Shown: positions 1-5,792 of the stretch, piece by piece
Layout: every line of letters starts with the position of its first letter
How positions within the stretch are numbered: position 1 is the first letter of the stretch
Assembly (NCBI GenBank): GCA_009691645.1
Contig: SIAT01000091.1
Span: 1-7,177, forward strand
Source of the DNA: Pedosphaera sp.
GTDB lineage: Bacteria; Verrucomicrobiota; Verrucomicrobiia; Limisphaerales; SIAT01
DNA length: 7,177 bases
Reading direction: 5' to 3'
Position numbers and translations under genes: made by a program
Notes under the pieces: model-generated
What the model was told of the DNA's origin: nothing
Database searches by the model: none
Seen by the model: only the letters and a program-made list of their open reading frames with translations

Positions 1-209
1 GCGCACAGGCAGGGCGTATCGAACCCAGCCTCCACATGTTCGCGCACGATTATGATGCGCAACGCATCGTCGCCGACCGGAACCACGCAGCAAACCGGCA
101 GGTGGAAATCGTCACCACAGCTCAGATCGTCGCTAAAAAACATGGGTTTGCACATGGGTTTACACACGGTTTTCTAGTGGATTTTTATGGTTTTTTGGAG
201 GTTTTCTGA
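1..209. other. Partial open frame at left edge, strand undecided
   Basis: Two codon-aligned open frames cover this edge. On the minus strand a frame with ATG at 155 or 143 runs off the left end and reads as a Cys-containing, strand-rich peptide (for example VPVGDDALRIIIVREHVEAG). On the plus strand a frame open from base 3 ends at TGA 207-209 and includes EPSLHMFAHDYDAQRIVADR. Because the frames are exact complements, base composition by codon position does not separate them, and neither has a visible ribosome-binding site. The tail of the plus frame and the head of the minus frame run through a 12-base repeat, which weakens both. I recognise no family. At most one of the two is real. Confidence 0.25.
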
Positions 210-216
210 AACCCAT
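141..216. repeat. Cluster of short direct and inverted repeats
   Basis: ATGGGTTT occurs at 142-149 and 154-161 as part of a 12-base tandem (CATGGGTTTGCA then CATGGGTTTACA, 141-164), and its inverse AAACCCAT occurs at 209-216. GGTTTTCT occurs at 168-175 and again at 200-207, with the related GGTTTTTT at 189-196. The stretch is T-rich on the plus strand and much poorer in G/C than the pump genes. It could be a regulatory region with repeated protein-binding sites, a hairpin between 142-161 and 209-216, or the remains of a low-complexity expansion. No known operator is recognised. Confidence 0.5.
159..188 (+). promoter_or_regulatory. Weak candidate sigma70-type promoter for the small plus-strand gene
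   Basis: TTTACA at 159-164 matches the -35 consensus at five of six positions. TTTTAT at 183-188 matches the -10 consensus at four of six, with an 18-base spacer. Transcription from here would leave a leader of roughly 95 bases before the ATG at 291. The region is T-rich, so chance matches are easy; this is only a candidate. Confidence 0.2.
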
Positions 217-241
217 CCCCCGTAGATTTCGTGTTCGGATA

Positions 242-271
242 GCGCTTGTAGCGCCTGCGTGCCGTGGCAGG
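242..271. repeat. Two small adjacent hairpins in the leader before base 291
   Basis: GCGCT (242-246), loop TGT, AGCGC (250-254) forms a five-pair stem. CCTGC (254-258) pairs with GCAGG (267-271) across eight bases. They share one base at 254, so they cannot form in full at once. They lie just upstream of the ribosome-binding site at 274-282. They could influence translation of the downstream gene, but arms this short arise by chance in GC-rich sequence. Confidence 0.25.
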
Positions 272-273
272 TT

Positions 274-282
274 GGAGGGAGG
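274..282 (+). promoter_or_regulatory. Ribosome-binding site for the ATG at 291
   Basis: GGAGGGAGG contains two overlapping GGAGG cores (274-278 and 278-282). The second lies 8 bases from ATG 291-293, an ideal spacing. It is the strongest translation-start signal on the plus strand in this part of the window and argues that translation begins at 291, not at the GTG at 264 or the ATG at 452. Confidence 0.55.
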
Positions 283-290
283 CGCGCACG

Positions 291-494
291 ATGGTTGTGA
301 CTCAAACCGACGAAGCCGCAAAGCGCTTTTCGCGCCAGCGCCTTTTGCGGATGATTGAGAGCTGCGAGTCGTTGGCAGGGCAACTCCCCGACGACCGCCA
401 CGACCGCAGCCCGCCCCGCCAGCCGACCGCTGGTGGATTTTTCTTTTCTGGATGGCTCTCGGTGTGGCCACGCAGACGCTCTGGTCGGGGATAA
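291..494 (+). pseudogene. Probable 5' part of a frameshifted small membrane-protein gene
   Basis: From the well-placed ATG at 291 this frame encodes about 40 plausible residues (starting MVVTQTDEAAKRFSRQRLLR), charged and helix-like, with mostly G/C third codon positions up to about base 410. It then becomes Pro/Arg-rich and stops at 492-494. From roughly 400-430 the frame that continues as a sensible protein is the one used by the ATG at 452, which just upstream encodes a hydrophobic, Trp-rich stretch (RWWIFLFWMALGV, about 431-469) like the start of a membrane helix. A loss of one base in the C-rich tract around 405-428 would explain the switch. Alternatives are a sequencing error, programmed frameshifting, or two unrelated short frames. 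No family is recognised. Confidence 0.4.
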
Positions 495-775
495 CTGCCG
501 AGCAAGTGGTTGCCATTTCTTACGGAGACGTGAAGCGAATCGAAATACACGAATACGAAATGCGATTGCAGTATGAGTCTGGAAACACTCTGGAAGTCGA
601 ACTCCGAGACAAAGAGTTCTCTAAAGCGATCATCGAATCAGTGGGCGATTACGTGAAGCTGACCATCGTCAAAAAGAGTCGCAAGCCCTCGGTGGCGCTG
701 ATCGTAGTCATTGTCCTGATCTCGATTTTTGGGCTCATCGCGATTGGTTCTTCAATCATCACTTTTTTGAAATAG
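452..775 (+). CDS. Small hypothetical protein with C-terminal membrane helix
   Basis: I do not recognise this 107-residue protein. Residues about 18-75 alternate short beta-like stretches (AISYGDVKRIEIHEYEMRLQ, NTLEVEL) and end in a helix-like segment around KEFSKAIIESVGDYV. That pattern would suit a small bacterial PH-like domain, but this is a guess from secondary-structure feel. Residues about 80-104 form one strongly hydrophobic helix followed by FLK, so the protein is probably anchored in the inner membrane. Only ATG 452 is available as a common start in this frame after the stop at 356-358, and it has no good ribosome-binding site. It would also cut through a hydrophobic segment beginning upstream, so the true protein may start at 291 through a frameshift. 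It is visibly richer in A/T than the pump genes. Its end overlaps the end of cusA by 17 bases in convergent orientation, and nothing ties it functionally to metal efflux. Confidence 0.55.
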   Translation: MALGVATQTLWSGITAEQVVAISYGDVKRIEIHEYEMRLQYESGNTLEVELRDKEFSKAIIESVGDYVKLTIVKKSRKPSVALIVVIVLISIFGLIAIGSSIITFLK

Positions 776-3700
776 TACTCCCCTGCAATTCCCGCTCCCG
801 CAGCCACGCGAAGATGACGGGCGTGACGATGAGGATGTGGATGAGGCTGCTCACCATCCCGCCGATGACGGGCGTCGCGAGCGGCTTCATCACCTCGGCG
901 CCGGTCTGCGTGCTCCACATGATCGGCAGCAGGCTCGCCACCACCGTCGCCACGGTCATCACCTTCGGCCGCAGGCGCAGGCGCGCGCCGTCCTTGATGG
1001 CTTGGATCAGATCCTCGCGGGTGAACGGCGCGTTCGCCGCGGCGCGTTCGGCCTTCTTCTTCTCCAGCATCTCCTCGAGATAAACGACCATCACCACGCC
1101 GGTCTGGATGGCGGTGCCGAAGAGGGCGATGTAACCGACCCAGACGGCGACGCTGAAGTTGTAGCCAAGCAGCCATTGGAGGAAGACGCCGCCGGTGAGC
1201 GCGAACGGCACGGCGAGGATGACGTGCGCGGCTTCCTTGAACGAGTGGTACACGATGTAAAGCAGCAGGAAGATGATGAAGAGCACCGCAGGCACAATGA
1301 GCCGCAGCGTGTGCTGCGCGCGGATCTGGTTCTCGTACTGGCCGCTGTACTCGATGGTCACGCCCTGCGGCAGATGCGGGACGATCTCGGTGTCCAGCCG
1401 CGCCTTCACCTCTTTCACGAATGAGCCGAGGTCGCGATCGGCGACGTTGGCCTGAACGAAGACGCGCAGGCGGCCGTTCTCGCTGGTGATCTCGCTCGGG
1501 CCGGTGGCGCGGCGAATCTTCGCGAGTTGACCGAGGGGGATGTGCTTGCCCGACGGCGTGGCGACGAGCACTTCGCCGAGCCTCTCAATGTCATCGCGCT
1601 CGCCGCGCTCGAGCCGCACTTGAATGGGGAAACGCTGACGGCCCTCGATGGTGGTGGTGACGTTCTTGCCGCCGAGTCCGGCCTCGACCACATCCAGCAC
1701 GTCCGCCATCCGCAATCCGTAGCGAGCCATCGCCGTGCGGTCCGCCTCGATCTCGACGTACGGCTTGCCCTGCACGCGCGACGCCGCGACGCCGACGGCG
1801 CCCTCGATCTCTTTCACGATGCGCTCGACCTCGAACGCCTTCTGCTGAAGCGCATCGAGGTTGTCACCGAGAATCTTGATGCCGAGCTGCGCGCGGATGC
1901 CGGTCGAGATCATCAGGATGCGGTTCTCGATCGGCTGGAGAAAAGCCGGCACGTAGCCGGGGACGAAGGTGAGCTTCTCCATCAGCTCGGCGACGAGCTT
2001 CTCGCGCGTCATGCCGGCCCGCCATTCCTTCTCCGGCTTGAGCATGATGGTGGTCTCGATCATCTCGACGGGCGCGGGGTCGGTGGCGGTCTCGGCGCGG
2101 CCAAGCTTGCCGGCGACGGAGGCGACCTCGGGCACGGCTTTGATGACGGTGTCCTGCCACGACATGATGCGCTTCACCTCGGTGAGCGACGTGCTCGGCA
2201 ACAGCACGGGCATGAAGAGAAGCGACCCCTCGTTCAACGGCGGCATGAACTCGCTGCCGAAACCGCGCGCAGCCTTCGCCACGGCGGGCAGCTTCCACTC
2301 CTCGAGCTTCTGCAACGCGGGCGGCGGCAAACCAAAAGCGATGGTCAACGCCGACGCGAGCAGCAGTGCGGCGAGTGAGAGTACGGTCTTGCGATAGCGA
2401 AGCGCCCAGTTCAAGACGGGATCGTAAAGGGCGAGCAGGAACTTCATCACCCAGTTCTTGTCCTCCGCGTGGAACGGACCACGAACGAGCGCGGCGCAGA
2501 GGGCGGGGACAACCGTCGCCGCGAGCAGCGTGGAGCCGATCATCGCGAATGTCTTCGCGAAAGCGAGCGGATGAAAGAGTTTCCCCTCCTGCCCCGTGAG
2601 CGCGAATACCGGCACGAACGCGAGAATGATGATGACCATCGCAAAGAAGATCGGCCGTCCGACCTGCTTCGACGCCTCGAGCGTCACCTGCCACGTCTCG
2701 GCGGAAGTGAGGCGCACGCCGCCCTTCTTCTCCTCCGCCTGTTCGCAATGGCGAATGACATTCTCGGTCATCACGATGCCGGCATCTACCAGCACGCCGA
2801 TGGCGATGGCGATGCCGGAGAGCGACATGATGTTCGAGGTGACGCCGGCCTCTTTCATCAGGATGAACGAGATGAGAATGGAGACCGGTAGCGGGAAGGT
2901 GACGATGAGGATGCTGCGGAAATGGAACAGGAAAAGGATGTGCGCGAGCGTGACAAGAATCATCTCCTCGGCCAGCGCCCGCTTGAGCATGGTGATGGTG
3001 CGGTCAATCAGCTCGCTGCGATCGTAGAATGACTTGATCGAAACGCCCGGCGGCAGGCCGGTGCTGATGGCAGCAATCTTCTCCTTCACGCGCTCGATCA
3101 CCTCCATCGCGTTCTCGCCGGTGCGCATCACCACGGTGCCGCCGACCACCTCGCGGCCGTCCACGTCCAGCGCGCCGCGGCGGAACTCGCCGCCGATCTG
3201 CACGGTGGCCACGTCGCGCAGATAGATGGGCGTGCCGTTGCGCTCCATCAGAACGATGCTCTCGATGTCGGCGATCGACTGCACGAGGCCGAGGCCGCGC
3301 ACGACGAACTCCATGCCGTTCTCCTCGATGACCTTTCCGCCGACGTTCAAATTCCCTTTGCCGACGGCCTCCATCACGACTTGGATTGAAACGCCCGCGG
3401 CGCGCATCTTCGTCGAGGAAACATCGATCTGATACTGGCGCACGAAGCCGCCAACGCTACCGACCTCCGCCACGCCCTGCACGGCGTTGAGTTGGTAGCG
3501 CACGAACCAATCCTGCACAGCACGGAGCTGCCCGAGATCGTAACCGCCCTGCGGAGACTTCGCGGGATCGACATCGAGATAATATTGATATACCCAACCG
3601 AGGCCCGTGGCGTCAGGCCCGAGCTTCGCCACGACACCGGGCGGCAGCGCGTCACCGAGATAGTTGAGCCGTTCCAGCACGCGCGAGCGCGCGAAGTAAT

Positions 3701-4007
3701 TGTCCACCTTGTCCTCGAAGACGACGGTGACGAGCGTGAAGCCGAACATCGAACTCGCGCGCACAGCCTTCACGCCCGCGAGTCCCTGCAGGTTCACAGA
3801 GAGCGGATAGGTGACCTGATCCTCGACCTCCTGCGGGCTGCGCCCCGGCCAGTCGGCGAAGACGATGACCTGGTTCTCGCTCAAGTCGGGAATCGCGTCC
3901 ACCGGCGTGCGATAAAGCGCGCGCACGCCCCAGCCGATGATAAACAGCACCGCGCAGGCGACGAGAAAACGGTTCTTCAGCGACCACTCGATGAGCCTGT
4001 TGATCAC
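759..4007 (-). CDS. cusA: CusA/SilA-type heavy-metal RND efflux permease
   Basis: This is the inner-membrane, proton-driven pump that exports Cu(I)/Ag(I) through the adaptor and outer-membrane channel. It has 1082 residues, slightly longer than E. coli CusA (about 1047). Membrane helices are visible near residues 13-31, 344-362, 366-384, 396-415, 451-471, 482-507, 540-560, 900-920, 926-945, 951-977, 1014-1032 and 1044-1068, with the two large periplasmic loops of RND pumps between. Met599 (LLFM), Met649 (PVEM) and Met699 (RILM) align with the CusA metal-binding triad (573, 623, 672), supporting monovalent metal over the CzcA group. Asp408 in helix 4 (IAIGVLVDAGIVMTEN) and Lys1015 (RLRPKVMTV) match the CusA proton relay, but Gln968 replaces the relay Glu939. 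About 20 extra residues follow helix 7 (about 559-583). The start is GTG 4007-4005, overlapping the cusB stop as GTGA and preceded by a perfect ribosome-binding site. The N-terminus MINRLIEWSLKNRFLV matches the family. Confidence 0.93.
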   Translation of the reverse strand: MINRLIEWSLKNRFLVACAVLFIIGWGVRALYRTPVDAIPDLSENQVIVFADWPGRSPQEVEDQVTYPLSVNLQGLAGVKAVRASSMFGFTLVTVVFEDKVDNYFARSRVLERLNYLGDALPPGVVAKLGPDATGLGWVYQYYLDVDPAKSPQGGYDLGQLRAVQDWFVRYQLNAVQGVAEVGSVGGFVRQYQIDVSSTKMRAAGVSIQVVMEAVGKGNLNVGGKVIEENGMEFVVRGLGLVQSIADIESIVLMERNGTPIYLRDVATVQIGGEFRRGALDVDGREVVGGTVVMRTGENAMEVIERVKEKIAAISTGLPPGVSIKSFYDRSELIDRTITMLKRALAEEMILVTLAHILFLFHFRSILIVTFPLPVSILISFILMKEAGVTSNIMSLSGIAIAIGVLVDAGIVMTENVIRHCEQAEEKKGGVRLTSAETWQVTLEASKQVGRPIFFAMVIIILAFVPVFALTGQEGKLFHPLAFAKTFAMIGSTLLAATVVPALCAALVRGPFHAEDKNWVMKFLLALYDPVLNWALRYRKTVLSLAALLLASALTIAFGLPPPALQKLEEWKLPAVAKAARGFGSEFMPPLNEGSLLFMPVLLPSTSLTEVKRIMSWQDTVIKAVPEVASVAGKLGRAETATDPAPVEMIETTIMLKPEKEWRAGMTREKLVAELMEKLTFVPGYVPAFLQPIENRILMISTGIRAQLGIKILGDNLDALQQKAFEVERIVKEIEGAVGVAASRVQGKPYVEIEADRTAMARYGLRMADVLDVVEAGLGGKNVTTTIEGRQRFPIQVRLERGERDDIERLGEVLVATPSGKHIPLGQLAKIRRATGPSEITSENGRLRVFVQANVADRDLGSFVKEVKARLDTEIVPHLPQGVTIEYSGQYENQIRAQHTLRLIVPAVLFIIFLLLYIVYHSFKEAAHVILAVPFALTGGVFLQWLLGYNFSVAVWVGYIALFGTAIQTGVVMVVYLEEMLEKKKAERAAANAPFTREDLIQAIKDGARLRLRPKVMTVATVVASLLPIMWSTQTGAEVMKPLATPVIGGMVSSLIHILIVTPVIFAWLRERELQGSTISKK

Positions 4008-5785
4008 GGCTTCACCTCCTCACCGCACTCGAGCATGTCCGCGCCGAAGAACGGATTCTTCAATCCCGCACGCAACTGGATCCAGTAGCCATCCTTCGCC
4101 GCGCCCTCCACCACGCGATCCACCATCGGACAGTGATACACTTTCACCGACTTGAACACCGGCTGTTTGCGCAGCGCTTTCGCGAAGTCGGCCGTGGCCA
4201 GACTCACCGGCAGAAACGCCGCACGCGCTGCCTCGAGCTTTTTCGCCGGAGCGAGATGGCCGCTGGCAGTAATGCGTTTCATGACCGCTTCGGCCTCCTT
4301 CACATCACGAAATGCCGCGACGAGTTGCGTGAGCGCCGGATGAATCCGAACGGCGTGCTTGTTGAACTCGTCCACCTTATCGCCAGCCAGCGCGACGGCG
4401 AGTGCGTCCATTACCGCGAAGAACTCGCCCGCGGCCTTCTGCTGCGGTTCAGTCAACGGCGGCAGGTCGGCGACTGGCGTCGGCTTGATTGCGCCTTTCG
4501 CCGAAGCACCGTGCGCGTGTTCATGAGAGGAGCCGGAACGGCTCAGCTCGGCTTGCGCGTCAATCAGCAGATTGCCGTGCGTGACGACGCGGTCGCCCGC
4601 TTTCAATCCGTCGAGCACTTCCCACGCATCGTCGCCGCGACGACCGAGCTTGAGTTTGCGTTGCTCGTAATGGCCGCCGCCTTTGTCCACGTAAGCGACG
4701 GCCTGCGCGCCGGGTTGCAACACGGCGGAGCGTGGCACGGCGAGCGACTCGGGCACCTCCACGCGCACCACGCCTTCAGCGTAAAGTTTGTGAAGCAGCT
4801 CGCGCTGACGACGGCCGTTGCGGTCCACGAGCGGGTTCTCGAGCTCGACGCGCACCTTCGCGCTGCGACTCATGTCCGCCACGTTCGGATCAATGAACGC
4901 GATGGTGTTCGTGAAGACGCGACCGGGCAAAGCCGGCGCGGTGACCTCGATCGACTGCCCCGGCTTGAGCCACACGAGGTCGCGCTCGTAGGCGTCGAAC
5001 TTGAACCACATCCGCGAGAAGTCGGCGACCTCGAAGAGCTTGTCGCCTTCCTTCACATATTGCCCTTCATACACCTCGCGCGTCACCACCGTGCCGCTCA
5101 TCGGCGCGAGAAGTTCGCTGCGATAATCGGCCGCGGCCTTCTGACCGAGCTTGTCGACCTGCGCATCCGAAAGGCCGAGCCGCTTGAGCCGGAGCGTGAC
5201 GGCGTTCAATGCGCGCTCGTGTTCGGTGGCGAGAATAGGAAAATTCGTCGGCACACTTTGGCGCAGGAGCAGCAGATACTCACGCTCGGCGTTGTAAAGC
5301 GTGGGGCTATAAATCACCGCGAGCGGTTGCCCCGCCACCACCTCCGCGCCGACGTAGTTCACGAACAGCTTCTCGACGCGCCCCTCCACGTAAGCCGAAA
5401 GCCGCCGGTGACGCGTGTCGTCGTCATCAATCATCCCAGCTACACGCAGCGTCCGGCTGAGCGTTCGCCGCACCACCTCTTCGGTCTGGACGTTGATTAC
5501 TTGGATGACCGCGAAGCTGAGCGGCACGACGCCCTCGGGCACATCCGCCTGGGAGCCGGCCCCGATGGGCGCGAGCGCCATTTGGCAGATGGTGCATTTG
5601 ATCGGCTTGTCCGAACGGATTTGCGGATGCATCGAACAGGAATAAATTTTGCCATTGGCTGGGGCGACCGGCGCAGCGTGATTGTGTTGCTCATGCGAAT
5701 CGCCCGAGCGTTTCGCAGCGAACCATCCAGCGCCGGCGGCGACCGCGACACTGATGACAAGGACGAGGATTTGGTTTGGCTTCAT
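4004..5785 (-). CDS. cusB: CusB-type periplasmic adaptor with HMBD and DUF3347 domains
   Basis: This is the membrane-fusion protein that links the RND permease to the outer-membrane channel. At 593 residues it is far longer than E. coli CusB (about 407). Residues 1-24 are a hydrophobic signal or anchor, followed by a His-rich HEQHNH (31-36). Residues 47-74 form a heavy-metal-binding domain (Y48, C50, M52, H53, C64, C67, M69). The adaptor core has lipoyl half-motifs around 131-160 and 224-255, a helical hairpin between them (including YSPTLYNAEREYLLLL) and beta-barrel and membrane-proximal parts to about 415. A His-rich linker HEHAH (421-425) leads to a DUF3347-like C-terminus (about 445-590) with YHCPM (C552, M554) and DMLECG (M584, C587). 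The start is ATG 5785-5783, 7 bases after the upstream stop, with no clear ribosome-binding site, so translation is probably coupled. The exact metal is inferred from the permease. Confidence 0.92.
   Translation of the reverse strand: MKPNQILVLVISVAVAAGAGWFAAKRSGDSHEQHNHAAPVAPANGKIYSCSMHPQIRSDKPIKCTICQMALAPIGAGSQADVPEGVVPLSFAVIQVINVQTEEVVRRTLSRTLRVAGMIDDDDTRHRRLSAYVEGRVEKLFVNYVGAEVVAGQPLAVIYSPTLYNAEREYLLLLRQSVPTNFPILATEHERALNAVTLRLKRLGLSDAQVDKLGQKAAADYRSELLAPMSGTVVTREVYEGQYVKEGDKLFEVADFSRMWFKFDAYERDLVWLKPGQSIEVTAPALPGRVFTNTIAFIDPNVADMSRSAKVRVELENPLVDRNGRRQRELLHKLYAEGVVRVEVPESLAVPRSAVLQPGAQAVAYVDKGGGHYEQRKLKLGRRGDDAWEVLDGLKAGDRVVTHGNLLIDAQAELSRSGSSHEHAHGASAKGAIKPTPVADLPPLTEPQQKAAGEFFAVMDALAVALAGDKVDEFNKHAVRIHPALTQLVAAFRDVKEAEAVMKRITASGHLAPAKKLEAARAAFLPVSLATADFAKALRKQPVFKSVKVYHCPMVDRVVEGAAKDGYWIQLRAGLKNPFFGADMLECGEEVKP
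4008..4020 (-). promoter_or_regulatory. Strong ribosome-binding site for cusA inside the end of cusB
   Basis: On the minus strand AGGAGGTGA (4020 to 4012), a near-perfect anti-16S match, is followed by AGCC and then the GTG start at 4007. The GGAGG core is 7 bases from the start. It fixes the GTG as the start and indicates that cusA translation can begin independently as well as by coupling to the overlapping cusB stop. Confidence 0.85.
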
Positions 5786-5792
5786 AAATGGT

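Noticed and set aside
264..290. GTG at 264 as the start of the small plus-strand frame
   Set aside because: It has no ribosome-binding site, whereas ATG 291 has GGAGG at ideal spacing in the same frame.
776..830. Possible intrinsic terminator after the plus-strand gene
   Set aside because: No stable hairpin followed by a T tract was found, and the sequence is the coding 3' end of cusA.
1527..2378. Plus-strand open frame antisense to cusA
   Set aside because: It is a codon-aligned shadow of cusA with low-complexity His/Arg/Asp/Leu composition and no start signal.
759..4007. Assignment of the permease as CzcA (Zn/Co/Cd)
   Set aside because: The three methionines of the CusA metal site are all present at matching spacing, and helix 4 has the single-aspartate CusA pattern and not the multi-acidic CzcA one.
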